Shown: one piece after another, positions 39,532 through 49,138 of the stretch
Numbering within the stretch: the stretch's first letter is position 1
How the letters are laid out: each line of letters begins with the position of its first letter
Program-made: the position numbers and the translations under genes
The notes under the pieces: generated by a model
What the model saw: the letters and a program-made list of their open reading frames with translations, nothing else
Databases searched by the model: none
What the model was told of the DNA's origin: nothing
DNA from: Streptomyces sp. NBC_01288
GTDB taxonomy: Bacteria; Actinomycetota; Actinomycetes; Streptomycetales; Streptomycetaceae
DNA: 64,000 bases
Direction: 5' to 3'
Assembly: GCF_035982055.1 (NCBI RefSeq)
Contig: NZ_CP108427.1
Span: forward strand, 4,773,001 to 4,837,000

Positions 39532-40277
39532 TCGCCATGGCCCGCGAACAACGTCTGGCCGAGATCTTCGTGGAGGTCGCGGACTCTCTGGTCGAGGACT
39601 TCGACGTCATCGACCTGCTGCACCGGCTGTCCGCGCGCTGCGTCGAACTGCTCGACGTGTCGGCGGCCGGCATCCTGCTCGTCGACGCGCACGGCGAACT
39701 CCAGATCATCGCCGCCTCGGACGAGCACACCCGCCTGCTGGAACTCCTCGCGCTCCAGCACGACCAGGGCCCCTGCGTCGAGTGCTACCGCACCGGCGCC
39801 GCCCGCACCAACATCGACCTGACGCGGACGGAGGTCACCGCGGCCTGGCCGCGCTTCGCGACGCAGGCCCGCGAGACGGGGTACGTGACCACGCACGCCA
39901 TTCCGCTCCGGCTGCGCAACCGGGTCGTCGGCGCGCTCAACCTCTTCCAGAGCACCCCGCACCGCCTCGGCGACGACGACATCGCCCTCGCCCAGGCCCT
40001 CGCCGACGTGGCCACCATCGCGGTGCTCCAGCAGCGCACGCTGGAGCAGTCGCACGTCGAGAACAGCCAGTTGCAGAACGCTCTCACCAGCCGCATCCTC
40101 ATCGAGCAGGTCAAGGGTGTGCTGGCGGAGCGCTGGAACACGTCCGTCGACGACGCCTTCACCGCCTTCCGCTCCTACGCCCGCGCCCGCCATCTGCGTC
40201 TGTCGGATCTCGCGGCGCAGATCATCGAGGGCGGCTTCGACACCAGGACCATCCCGGCACCACCGCGCGCGTCGTAG
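39528..40277 (+). CDS. GAF-ANTAR domain regulator, second of pair
   Basis: 249 aa. GAF domain with VIDLLHRLSARCVELLDVSA, HDQGPCVECYRTGAARTNID and THAIPLRLRNRVVGALNLFQ; ANTAR domain NALTSRILIEQVKGVLAERW, SVDDAFTAFRSYARARHLRL. Unlike the first of the pair, its GAF has several Cys (Cys-Val-Glu-Cys) that might bind a ligand or metal. The two probably form a heteromer, since their genes overlap by 4 nt. RNA targets are not identifiable here. Confidence 0.88.
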   Translation: MIAMAREQRLAEIFVEVADSLVEDFDVIDLLHRLSARCVELLDVSAAGILLVDAHGELQIIAASDEHTRLLELLALQHDQGPCVECYRTGAARTNIDLTRTEVTAAWPRFATQARETGYVTTHAIPLRLRNRVVGALNLFQSTPHRLGDDDIALAQALADVATIAVLQQRTLEQSHVENSQLQNALTSRILIEQVKGVLAERWNTSVDDAFTAFRSYARARHLRLSDLAAQIIEGGFDTRTIPAPPRAS

Positions 40278-40283
40278 CCGAGG

Positions 40284-41321
40284 TCAGGCGCGGCGGGCGG
40301 CGACCCGGTCCGCGGACGGCCAGTGCACGTCGTAGGCCCAACCGGCGCGCTCCATCAGGCGGATGACGGCGGCGGACGGGTCGATCTGGCCGCGGTCGAC
40401 GCCGTGCCGGGCGCTGGTGGGGTCGGCGTGGTGGAGGTTGTGCCAGCTCTCGCCGAAGGAGAGCAGGGCCAGCGGCCACAGGTTGGTGGCGCGGTCGTGG
40501 CGCCGGGTGCGGAAGGGGCGCTCACCGATCATGTGGCAGAGCGAGTTGACGCTCCAGGTGACGTGGTGGAGCAGCGCGATACGCACAAGTCCCGCCCACA
40601 GCAGGCCTGTTACTCCGTACAGCCAGCTGCCGCCGATGGCCCAGCCGAGGCCGAACGGCAGCGCGAGGGTGAGCAGGCACAGCCACGGGAAGGCGCGGGA
40701 GACGGCCCGGATGGCGGGGTCGGCGACGAGGTCGGGGGCGTAACGCTCGGGCGGTGTCTGCTCGTTGCGGAACAGCCAGCCGACGTGGGCGTCGAACAGT
40801 CCGTGCAACTGGCCGCGCAGATGGGTGCCGTAGCGGTACGGCGAGTGCGGGTCGCCGGGCCGGTCGGTGAAGGCGTGGTGGCGGCGGTGGGTGGCGACCC
40901 AGCCGATGACGTCGCCCTGGAAGCTCATCGACCCGGCCACCGCGAGCGCGACGCGCACGGGCCGGACCGCGCGGTACGAGCCGTGGGTGAGCCCGCGGTG
41001 GAAGCCGACCGTGACGCCGAGACCGGTGACCGTGTAGAGGACGGCCGCGAGCACGATGTCGACGGGGTGGATCAGCCGCCCCCACAGCAGCCAGCCGGCC
41101 AGGCCGAGCCCCACGAACGGCAGGACGACGATCGCCGCGGTGACGCCGACGTAGATCCGGTCTCCGCCGTCCCGGACGGGCGTCGGGCCCTCGTCCGGCG
41201 GGAAGGGGGAGGTGCCGTCGTAGGACGGGGGTGGGGGGTAGGTGTCCGGCAGAAGTGTGTCACTTTCGCCGAAAGTGTCACACTTTTTCGGGACAGGTGG
41301 TGGGGTGGAGACGGTGGCCAT
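40284..41321 (-). CDS. Acyl-CoA/acyl-lipid delta-9 desaturase-like membrane enzyme
   Basis: 345 aa. After a ~60-aa proline-rich leader there are four membrane helices and the di-iron His boxes: HRGLTHGSY (HxxxxH), THRRHHAFTD (HxxHH) and WHNLHHADPTSARHG (HxxHH). These are diagnostic for stearoyl-CoA 9-desaturases, which adjust membrane fluidity using O2 and electrons from ferredoxin. ATG at 41321. The first 20 residues overlap a 33-bp inverted repeat (41253-41285), so the real start might be further downstream. It converges with the GAF-ANTAR gene 7 bp apart. Confidence 0.9.
   Translation of the reverse strand: MATVSTPPPVPKKCDTFGESDTLLPDTYPPPPSYDGTSPFPPDEGPTPVRDGGDRIYVGVTAAIVVLPFVGLGLAGWLLWGRLIHPVDIVLAAVLYTVTGLGVTVGFHRGLTHGSYRAVRPVRVALAVAGSMSFQGDVIGWVATHRRHHAFTDRPGDPHSPYRYGTHLRGQLHGLFDAHVGWLFRNEQTPPERYAPDLVADPAIRAVSRAFPWLCLLTLALPFGLGWAIGGSWLYGVTGLLWAGLVRIALLHHVTWSVNSLCHMIGERPFRTRRHDRATNLWPLALLSFGESWHNLHHADPTSARHGVDRGQIDPSAAVIRLMERAGWAYDVHWPSADRVAARRA
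41253..41285. promoter_or_regulatory. Long inverted repeat at desaturase 5' end
   Basis: AAGTGTGTCACTTTCG and CGAAAGTGTCACACTT, 16-bp arms with one mismatch and a 1-nt centre. It contains TGTCAC twice. It lies within the annotated first codons of the desaturase, so it is either coding by accident or an operator whose gene starts later. Confidence 0.5.
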
Positions 41322-41602
41322 GCCAAACTCCTCGGCCTCGCTGCGGATGGCGCGGCCGGGGTCACGGGCTGCCCCTGTGAAGGGAAACGCGAGGGCACGG
41401 CGCCGGAGCGGGACATCGGCGCGCGAAGGCCTCGGTCCTTCCACGGTACTCCGGCACACACCGGAACGCGTCGGCCGCGAGCGCGTGACCGCCGCGTTGA
41501 CACGAACCGTCGCCGCACGTTGACTGGCAGCACGGCGCAGGGCAGTGGCCGGTGCACGGACGATCCCAATAACGCCTTCGGGCGGGACGGAAGCGACTCC
41601 CG

Positions 41603-41962
41603 ATGATGTACGACCAGACACGCGCCCAACAACCCGCGGGCCAGAACCGCACCCCCTCCGAACGCCGCACCCCGGGCCCGGAGCCGCTGCTCCCGTCGAG
41701 CGAGCGCGACAAGGTCCTCCAACGGCTGCGACACGCGCTCAACACCTTCGCGGACACCCCGCGCGACGCCCTGGAAGAGGCGGAGAGCGCCTACGACGAG
41801 GCCACCGCCCAGCTCGTGACCGCCCTCGCCGCCCGCCGCGACCTCCTCCGCGCCGCCTGGGCCGACCAGGACCCCGAGTCCGGGTCCGAGTCCGACTCCG
41901 AGGAGTTCCGCAACGCGCTGCGGCAGTACCGCGAGATCACCCAACGGCTGCTCCAGCTCTAG
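41603..41962 (+). CDS. Small acidic helical protein, unknown
   Basis: 119 aa, hydrophilic. A disordered N-terminus (QQPAGQNRTPSERRTPGPEP) is followed by a helix pair (DKVLQRLRHALNTFADTPRD, ALEEAESAYDEATAQLVTAL) and a short C-terminal helix. It is not a recognised family. GGAAGC precedes ATG 41603; ATG 41606 is equally possible. It converges with the large ATPase. Confidence 0.6.
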   Translation: MMYDQTRAQQPAGQNRTPSERRTPGPEPLLPSSERDKVLQRLRHALNTFADTPRDALEEAESAYDEATAQLVTALAARRDLLRAAWADQDPESGSESDSEEFRNALRQYREITQRLLQL

Positions 41963-41994
41963 CAGTTGGGCGGGGGCTCAGGGATCGGTGGGCA

Positions 41995-44900
41995 TCATCC
42001 CGGGCCGCTCGCCCGGGTGATCGCCGACTCCACCGCGCCGATGCGCTCGGCCAGCACCCCGAGGGCGGCGACCGCGCGACGCAGAGGTTCGTCCTCCGCC
42101 GCACCCCGCTCCCGCGCGTACGCCGTCTTCAACTCGCCCCAGCGCACGGCCTGTTCGCCGGTCAGGGTGCCGCGCAGCTCCCTCAGCTTCAGCAGGTTCG
42201 CCTCGGCGCCCGCCCCCAGGGTCTGCGCCTCGGCGGTGTAGTGGTCGTCCAACACCGCTGACAGTTCACGGGAGTTCATCACCGGCTCGACGCGTTGGGC
42301 GACGCGGTTCATGGTGCGGTACGACCCCTGGAGCCGGAACGGCGGTTCCGTGCGGGCCGTGTCCGCCGTCGCCGCCGACGCCATGTACGCGGAGTTGACC
42401 GCGAGGACGGTGTCGCGGGCGGTGATCAGGTGCCTCAACACCCTTACGATCCGGGAGAGTTCGGCGGGGTCGCAGGCGTAGGACAGCCGGTCCTCGCGGG
42501 CCGTCGCGTCGCCCTCCGCGAGCCGGATCAGCAGGTCCAGGTCGGCGCGGTCGCGGCCGGCCAGCGGGGCGAGGACGGGGTTGGAGGTCAGCGCGTTCTC
42601 CAGGAAACTCAGCGCGAACACCGCCTCCTTGCCGGTCAGGACATCGCCGAGGTTCCAGACGTCGGCACGGTTGGCCAGCATGTCGGGGACCCGGAAACGC
42701 CCGCCCGACTCGGTGTAGGGGTTGCCGGTCATGCAGACGGCGAACCGTTTCCCCCGTAGGTCGTATGTACGCGGTACGCCCTCCCGCACGCCCTCCACCC
42801 GCCGTGTCGCATCGCACAACGGAATGAATTTCTGGAGGAGTTCGGGCGAGGTGTGCTGGATGTCGTCGAGGTGGAGCAGCACGTTGTTGCCGGCCGCGAG
42901 CGCGAAGTTGACCTTCTCCACCTCCTGCCGGGCGGTCGCGTTCGGCGCCTCGGCCGGGTCGAGGGAGGTGACACCGTGCCCGAGCGCGGGCCCGCTGACC
43001 TTGACCAGCACCAGCCCGAGGCGGTCGGCGACGTACTCCATGAGGGTCGTCTTGCCGTACCCCGGCGGCGAGATGAGCAGCAGCAGGCCACCGCTCGTGC
43101 CGGGGTTCCGCCCCTCCCCCGTCGTACCGATCTGCCGGGCCAGGTTGTCGCCGACCAGCGGGAGATACACCTCGTCGACCAGCCGCCCCCGCACGAAGGA
43201 CGACAGCACGCGCGGCCGGTACTCGTCGAGGCGCAGGCGGGCACGTTCCGCCGCCACCAGGGCCGTACGGCGCCGCTGGTACGCGCGATGACCGGGGACG
43301 TCCGACGCCCTGAACTCCCTGGTCCGGGCGAGGAGTTCGTCGACCCGGAGCGACAACGAGCCCGCCTCGATGCGCGGGTGCGTGCCCAGCAGTCCCCCGA
43401 CCGTCTCCGTGAGCCGCGCGTCCGACTCGTACCGCGGTACGTCCGGGCAGAGTTCGGCGGCCACCGCCTCCGCGAGGTCGCCCGGGTCGGCCTCCATGCC
43501 GGACGCCGTCGTGTACGCCGTCAGCCACGCCTCCACCAGCTGGCGGCGGGCGGCCAGGTCGTCGACGGCGAGCACATCGTCGTCGTAGGCCGAACTCCCC
43601 ACCGTGCGCCGGAACTTGTCGAGGAGGGCGCGTGCGGCGGCACTGATCACGAAGCCCTCGGGGCCGGTGGTCAGTTCGTCGAAGAGGTACGCGGCGGCGG
43701 ACTCGCCGGTCCGCTCGGCCAGTTCCGTCAGGAAGTCGGCGACGGCCGGGGTCGGTCCGAAGGCGTCGCGGGCCCGCGCGAGCGACCGCGCCCGGCGGGT
43801 CCAGCTCGCGCGCTCCTCCGCACTCGTGTCGTGCGTCCAGAACAGCAACGCCCGTGCCCGGTCGGCCGGTTCGTGCCGCAGCAGGCCCGCGCCCTCGTAC
43901 CGGCGGAGCAGTGCGGCCAGGATCGCGGTCGCGTCGTGGTCGTGCACACCGCGTTCGTAGCCTTCGTCGTACGACTCCTGCGCGGCCCGGCGGACGAGGG
44001 CGGCGAGGTCGGGTTCCTGGGCGAGGGCCTGGGCGCCGTGTTCGGCGAGGAGGCGGGCGGCAAGGTGTTCCGCGCGGTAGACCCGCGGCGACTCGGAGGG
44101 CAGCGGGCGGTCCCAGAACTCGCGGGTGGCCGCGAACTCCGGGTCGGTGACGGGGGTTCGGTAGTCCGTGCCGGTGAGGGCGAAGGCGAGGCCGTCGCCT
44201 GCGGGGACCAGGGTGAGGTCGAGGGGCTCGGTGTTCACGGCGAAACGGTGGCGGCCCAGGCGCAGGGTCCGGCCGCCGTCCGTGTAGAGGTCGGTGCGGT
44301 CGCGCAGGGCACGGACCGCCTCCTCACGGGCCGCCGCGAGCCGTCCGGTCAGCTCCTCCGCCCTCATCCGGTCGCCCAGGTCCCGGAGTTGGCCGGCGGT
44401 GCGGCGGATCTTCGTCACCATCGGGTCGGAGGCGAAGTACGTACTGACCGCGTCGGCGTCGACGAGTGTGGCCGCCCGGCGCCCCACCGTCTCCAGGACC
44501 CGGTTCGCCGAGCCCGCCAACTGCTCGGCTCTACGGGCGCGTTCGTCGGCCAGCGTCTGCTTGCGGGCGGAGAAGGTCTCGTAGATCTCGGTACGTCTGC
44601 CGGTCAGTTCGGCGAGGAAGTCGTCGAAGTCCGTGAAGCGCGCTTCCAGGTTCTCCAACTGCACCAGCAGCCGGGCGAGTTGATCGTCGCAGGCCTCCGG
44701 TGTCCCCGCGCCCGCGAGCGCGCCGGTCACCGCCTGGCCCAGCAGCGCGAACTCGGCCGCGAACTCCGCCCTGCCTTCCCGGTCCTGAAGCTCCCTGCGC
44801 CGGGCGTCCAGTGTGGCGCGGGCCCGGTTGACCCCGCCCAGCACCTCGGCGATCCGCTCCAGGATCGACGTACGGACCGTGGCGTCACCGATGTCCAGCC

Positions 44901-46809
44901 CGGCGATCACCTCGGTCACCGTCCGCAGCCCGTCGGTGAGTTCGTCGAGACGGGCGGCCACCGGCGCCGACTCCGCGACGGTGGCCAGTTCCCCCGCCTC
45001 CGCGATCAACTCACCGATCAGCTCATGGTGCCCGGCGAACGCGTCCTCACCCGCCAGGAACGCCACCGCCCGCAGCCCGAACGCCCCGAGCTCCGCCTCC
45101 GCCCCGGCCGCCGACGCGTCGATCCGCGCGGTGTCCGCGTACCGCATCTCCTTCAGCGTCAGCAAGTGCCCCTGCGTGCGCCGGAGTTCGGTCAACCCGG
45201 CGACCCACCCCGCCGCGTCCCGGGGCACCTCGCCCCGCAGCCGCCGTACGAGCCCGGTGAACCGGCCGGTGGCATCGTCAAGGGCGTCGGCCGCGCGGGC
45301 GGTGAGCGTCCGGACGGTCTCGAACTCGGCCAGGACCTGTTCCGCCGTGACCCGGACATCCTCCAACGGGCCGCCCAGATCCCCGAGTTCGACGTCCCCG
45401 AGCCAGTGGTACGAGTCCGCCGCCCGGACACACGAACCGACCAGTGCCTCGTACACCTCCGCCGTGGGCTCCATCCCGGCGACCGCACCCGCGAGGGACA
45501 GACAGTCGGAGATCCCGCGCACGAGATCGGCGTTCCCGACGCGGAACAGCGGTCCGGAGCCGACGAGTCGAGCGGCGGCGTAGGTGTCCGAGACGTACGG
45601 AGTACGCCATACCCGCACCGGATGAACGCGCGCCGCCTCCCTCTCACCACCCGCGCGCAGCACCATCAGCACACCGTCGTCGAAGAGCGCCCACCCCTGG
45701 CAGGACAGCGGGTTGGCGACCTCCTTGCGGATCATGTTGTACGGCAGCAGGAGGCTCCGCCCCGGCACCCGCGCCCGGTACGCGAACAGCACGTCCTCAC
45801 CGTTGGGCGAGCGCACCACCCGCTCCAACTCCAGCCCGGCGGTGTCCACTTCGAAGGTCTTGTAAGCCCCCGTGGCCAGGCAGTATCCGCCCGGGAAGAC
45901 GATCCCCTGCTCCTCGGGCAGCCGCTGACACGACAGCCCGATCCCGTCGAGCCGTACGACCCCCTTGGTCAGCGTGTTGAAGACCAGGTAGCGGTGGGCC
46001 TCCTCCTTGTAAGGACGCACACGCAGCAGCACCAGCACACCCGCCCGCGCGTACGCGATCTCCGCGTCGGCCGCCGACTGCAACGGCTCGTCCACCGGTT
46101 CGGAGTAAATCCCCTCCCCCGTCTCGGTGTTGTCCTCCACCTTGACGGTGAGAGTGCCGCCCACCGTGTCGACGTACAGCCCGTCCTGGATCCGGACGTG
46201 CGGGTGCCGGCCGGGGGCGAGGTCGTCGCGGGTCGTCGATGTCCAGTCGACGTCGTACGGCGGCGGGAACACGTGGTCGCGTTCGCCGTGCGCGTCCAGG
46301 AAGGTCGCCGAGCGTCCGTCGTCCGTGAGTGCCCAGCGCAGGACCCGGATGTCGTCGGCCTTCTCGCCGGTCCGGAAGACGGCCAGCAACTTGCCGTTGA
46401 GGCAACGGAGTTGGAGGAGGCGGGCCTGGCGGTAGTACCGGTGCAGGGCGGTGAACTCCCGCACGAAGTCCGGGTCGTCGAGGAGTCCGGGTACGGCATC
46501 CTCGGGCAGTCGGCGCAGGTCGTGGCGGTCGTGCAGGGCGAGGACGTCGGCGACCGTCGTCTCCCGGGTGACACCGAGGGAGACCTGGCGGCCGAAGAGG
46601 AGGGTGTCTCCTACGGCGACGAGGTCGCGCGGCGCCGCCGGGTGCTCGGTGTCGAGGCGTTCGGTACCGGTGAGTTCGAGGCGGGTGGAGCCGAACTCGT
46701 CGGTGCGGCGGGCGTTGAGCGTCTCCGCGCGGCGGGCGAGTTCGGCGGCCTGTGCGGCGAGTCGGTCGCGCAGGACCTCGTAGGTGCCGGTGTCCAGGCC
46801 GGTGGTCAT
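41995..46809 (-). CDS. Large AAA ATPase, 'DNA repair ATPase' (DUF3686 type)
   Basis: 1604 aa. A ~450-aa N-terminal beta-propeller-like region (DUF3686 style: DTLLFGRQVSLGVTRETTVA ... VRPYKEEAHRYLVFNTLTKG) is followed by long helices (residues ~500-900) and then a C-terminal AAA module. The Walker A is LLLISPPGYGKTTLMEYVAD; Walker B is NVLLHLDDIQHTSPELLQ, and sensor/arginine regions follow (RFAVCMTGNPYTESGGRFRV). Family annotation as 'DNA repair ATPase' is by name; function is untested. Its ATG lies 76 bp downstream of the flotillin stop, so the two form an operon with the NfeD-like gene. Confidence 0.85.
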   Translation of the reverse strand: MTTGLDTGTYEVLRDRLAAQAAELARRAETLNARRTDEFGSTRLELTGTERLDTEHPAAPRDLVAVGDTLLFGRQVSLGVTRETTVADVLALHDRHDLRRLPEDAVPGLLDDPDFVREFTALHRYYRQARLLQLRCLNGKLLAVFRTGEKADDIRVLRWALTDDGRSATFLDAHGERDHVFPPPYDVDWTSTTRDDLAPGRHPHVRIQDGLYVDTVGGTLTVKVEDNTETGEGIYSEPVDEPLQSAADAEIAYARAGVLVLLRVRPYKEEAHRYLVFNTLTKGVVRLDGIGLSCQRLPEEQGIVFPGGYCLATGAYKTFEVDTAGLELERVVRSPNGEDVLFAYRARVPGRSLLLPYNMIRKEVANPLSCQGWALFDDGVLMVLRAGGEREAARVHPVRVWRTPYVSDTYAAARLVGSGPLFRVGNADLVRGISDCLSLAGAVAGMEPTAEVYEALVGSCVRAADSYHWLGDVELGDLGGPLEDVRVTAEQVLAEFETVRTLTARAADALDDATGRFTGLVRRLRGEVPRDAAGWVAGLTELRRTQGHLLTLKEMRYADTARIDASAAGAEAELGAFGLRAVAFLAGEDAFAGHHELIGELIAEAGELATVAESAPVAARLDELTDGLRTVTEVIAGLDIGDATVRTSILERIAEVLGGVNRARATLDARRRELQDREGRAEFAAEFALLGQAVTGALAGAGTPEACDDQLARLLVQLENLEARFTDFDDFLAELTGRRTEIYETFSARKQTLADERARRAEQLAGSANRVLETVGRRAATLVDADAVSTYFASDPMVTKIRRTAGQLRDLGDRMRAEELTGRLAAAREEAVRALRDRTDLYTDGGRTLRLGRHRFAVNTEPLDLTLVPAGDGLAFALTGTDYRTPVTDPEFAATREFWDRPLPSESPRVYRAEHLAARLLAEHGAQALAQEPDLAALVRRAAQESYDEGYERGVHDHDATAILAALLRRYEGAGLLRHEPADRARALLFWTHDTSAEERASWTRRARSLARARDAFGPTPAVADFLTELAERTGESAAAYLFDELTTGPEGFVISAAARALLDKFRRTVGSSAYDDDVLAVDDLAARRQLVEAWLTAYTTASGMEADPGDLAEAVAAELCPDVPRYESDARLTETVGGLLGTHPRIEAGSLSLRVDELLARTREFRASDVPGHRAYQRRRTALVAAERARLRLDEYRPRVLSSFVRGRLVDEVYLPLVGDNLARQIGTTGEGRNPGTSGGLLLLISPPGYGKTTLMEYVADRLGLVLVKVSGPALGHGVTSLDPAEAPNATARQEVEKVNFALAAGNNVLLHLDDIQHTSPELLQKFIPLCDATRRVEGVREGVPRTYDLRGKRFAVCMTGNPYTESGGRFRVPDMLANRADVWNLGDVLTGKEAVFALSFLENALTSNPVLAPLAGRDRADLDLLIRLAEGDATAREDRLSYACDPAELSRIVRVLRHLITARDTVLAVNSAYMASAATADTARTEPPFRLQGSYRTMNRVAQRVEPVMNSRELSAVLDDHYTAEAQTLGAGAEANLLKLRELRGTLTGEQAVRWGELKTAYARERGAAEDEPLRRAVAALGVLAERIGAVESAITRASGPG

Positions 46810-46885
46810 GGGTCCCTCTCGGATTCTCAGGGGGTGAGTCCGGAACTGCCGTCCCCTGTGCGGCAGTTCCGGACCGTTGGTGGGG

Positions 46886-49033
46886 TCAGGCCTTCACCGG
46901 GTGGCCGTTGAGCGCGGCCAGCGGAGTGTCCGCCAGGCCCAACTCACCTGCCTTGTCCAGCAGTTGCCGTACCTGACCGGCGTTCGCCGTGTCCGAGGTC
47001 ATCAGCTTCATCAGCAGCGCGGAGACGGTGAGGTTCTGCACGTCGGCCGTGGAGACCGGGCCGAGGACGCGGGCGAGGTCGTCGGCGATGTTCGACGTAC
47101 CGTCCAGCCAGGGACCCGCCAAGGCCTGTGCCGTCTGGGAGTTGGCGACGAAGCCGTCGACGCTCTTGCCGAAGGAGATCGACGACATGAGCCGGTCGAG
47201 GAAGACCGAGTCGCCGCCGACGATGTCGATGTCGGCGTGCTCCAGACCGGTCGCGAGGACCGTGGCCTGCGCCTCCGCGACCTGTCGCTGAACGTCGAGA
47301 CCCGCGAGCCGGATCTCCTTCTCGGCCTGCAACCGCAGCCGGTACTCCTCGTGGCCGCGCGAGGCGTCGTCGAGGGCGGCCATCGCGGCGGCCTTCTCGG
47401 TGAGCCCTTCTGCCTCGGCCTTGAGCTTCTCGCCGATGCCGGTGGCTTCCGCGAGCGCGTTCGCCCGTACGCCCTCGGCCTGCGCGAGCACCTTCGCCTG
47501 CGCGCCTTCGGCCTCGGCGAGCGCCTTGGCCCGGGTGCCCTCGGCCTCCGCGCGCAGCCGGGCCTCGGTGCCTTCCGCCTCCGCGCGCAGCCGCGCCCCC
47601 GTGGCCTCGGCCTCGGCCCGGCCGGCCTTCACGGTGACCTCGGCCTCCTTGTCGCGGACCTGGACCTCGGCGAGTCCGGCGGCCGCCGCCTCCGCCTGGA
47701 TGCCCTCGGCGAGCCGCAGTTTGGCGCGGGCGTCGAGGTCGGCGGACTTCAACCGGGCCTCGGCGAGGGTGAGTTGCTCACCGGCGCGGTGCTTGGCGGC
47801 GGCCTCCGCTGCCTCGGCGCCCTTGATGTCCTTGACCAGTTTCTCCTGCGCCTCCGCCTCGGCGGCGATGATCACGGCCTGCCGTGTGCGCTCGGCCTCC
47901 TCGACCACCCGCAGCTTCTTGATCGCCTCCTCCTGCTCGGCGACCGTACGGTCCACGGCGATCCGCTCCCGGACCACGTCCGCGACCTCGCGCCGCTCCG
48001 CCTCGACCTCCTTGTCGCGGGCGATCCCGGACAGCGAGGTCTCCCGCTCCCTCGCGATGACTTCGAGGAGCCGGTCCTTCTCGATGCGCTCGTTCTCGAC
48101 GGCGATGACCCGCTCGCGGTTCTTCTGCGCGACGGCGATCTCGCGGGCCTGGTTCTCGCGCTGGACGCCGAGTTGCTCCTCGGTACGGAGGAACGCGGCC
48201 TGCGCGCCCAGCCGTTCCTCCTCCTGCACCTTCGCGGTGGCGGCCTCCTCGCGCGCCCGCAGCACCTCCACCTCACGGCGCTGCTTGATCTCCGCCTCGG
48301 CCTGCCGGCGTTCCAGCTCCAGGATGGTCTCCCGGGCGTCGACGTTCTGGCGGGTGATCTCCTTCTGCTCGGTGCGCTGGAACTCGTTGGTGCGCACGTG
48401 CTCGATGGTCGTCAGCTCGGTGATCTTGCGGATGCCCTGCGCGTCCAGGATGTTCTGGTTGTCGAGCTGGGTCATCGGCGTCTGTTCGAGGAAGTCGATG
48501 GCCGCGTCGTCGAGGTGGTAGCCGTTGAGGTCGGTGCCGATGACCTGGATGATCCGGTCCCGGAACTCCTCGCGCTTGGTGTAGAGATCGACGAAGTCCA
48601 GCTGCTTGCCGACGGTCTTGAGCGCCTCGGAGAACTTCGCGGCGAAGAAGTCCTGGATCGCCACCGGGTCGCTCGCGGTCTGGGTGCCGATGGCCTGCGC
48701 GACCTTGATGACGTCCTCGACGGTCTTGTTGACCCGCACGAAGAAGCTGATGTGGATGTCGGCGCGGATGTTGTCCTGGCAGATCAGGCCCTCGCGCCCG
48801 GTGCGCCGGATCTCGATGGTCTTCACCGAGATGTCCATGAACTCGGCCTTGTGCAGCACCGGCAGCACGACCGCCCCGGTGAAGGTGACGTCGACCTTCT
48901 TCGTCTTGGAGACGATCAGCGCCCGCCCCTGCTCCACCTTCCGGAAGAGCCGGCCGACCACCAGGAGCAGGGTGAGCGCGATGAGCAGGACAACGGCGAC
49001 GAACACACCGATGCCGACGGTGATGGCGTTCAT
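46886..49033 (-). CDS. Flotillin-family SPFH protein
   Basis: 715 aa from ATG 49033. An N-terminal membrane helix (VGIGVFVAVVLLIALTLLLV) precedes the SPFH/band-7 domain (~30-200: RKVEQGRALIVSKTKKVDVT ... FARD-like SEALKTVGKQLDFVDLYTKR). A very long EA-rich coiled coil (~220-560) is typical of flotillins, with repeated LRAEAEGT units. The tail (DIDIVGGDSVFLDRLMSSIS) is the oligomerisation segment. Flotillins scaffold lipid microdomains. Longer than B. subtilis FloT (509 aa). Pairs with the OB-fold protein 105 bp upstream. Confidence 0.93.
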   Translation of the reverse strand: MNAITVGIGVFVAVVLLIALTLLLVVGRLFRKVEQGRALIVSKTKKVDVTFTGAVVLPVLHKAEFMDISVKTIEIRRTGREGLICQDNIRADIHISFFVRVNKTVEDVIKVAQAIGTQTASDPVAIQDFFAAKFSEALKTVGKQLDFVDLYTKREEFRDRIIQVIGTDLNGYHLDDAAIDFLEQTPMTQLDNQNILDAQGIRKITELTTIEHVRTNEFQRTEQKEITRQNVDARETILELERRQAEAEIKQRREVEVLRAREEAATAKVQEEERLGAQAAFLRTEEQLGVQRENQAREIAVAQKNRERVIAVENERIEKDRLLEVIARERETSLSGIARDKEVEAERREVADVVRERIAVDRTVAEQEEAIKKLRVVEEAERTRQAVIIAAEAEAQEKLVKDIKGAEAAEAAAKHRAGEQLTLAEARLKSADLDARAKLRLAEGIQAEAAAAGLAEVQVRDKEAEVTVKAGRAEAEATGARLRAEAEGTEARLRAEAEGTRAKALAEAEGAQAKVLAQAEGVRANALAEATGIGEKLKAEAEGLTEKAAAMAALDDASRGHEEYRLRLQAEKEIRLAGLDVQRQVAEAQATVLATGLEHADIDIVGGDSVFLDRLMSSISFGKSVDGFVANSQTAQALAGPWLDGTSNIADDLARVLGPVSTADVQNLTVSALLMKLMTSDTANAGQVRQLLDKAGELGLADTPLAALNGHPVKA

Positions 49034-49072
49034 GACATGGGTCCCCAAGAGATGAGAAGGGTGAGGAAACGT

Positions 49073-49136
49073 GCGTGGGCCAACAGGAGTTGGCCAACAG
49101 GCGTAGGCAACAGCCGTAGGCCGACAGGCGTTGGCG
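49073..49136. repeat. 14-bp tandem repeats between flotillin and NfeD-like genes
   Basis: Five degenerate units of the form tggccaacaggcgt (about 49075-49137) fill the gap. Read as RNA on the minus strand it forms no clear hairpin. Possible slippage product. Confidence 0.5.
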
Positions 49137-49138
49137 GC

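Noticed and set aside
42853..46911. A 1352-codon open frame on the plus strand
   Set aside because: It is antisense to the AAA ATPase gene, rich in Arg/Gly/Val with no domain, and explained by high third-position GC leaving opposite frames open.
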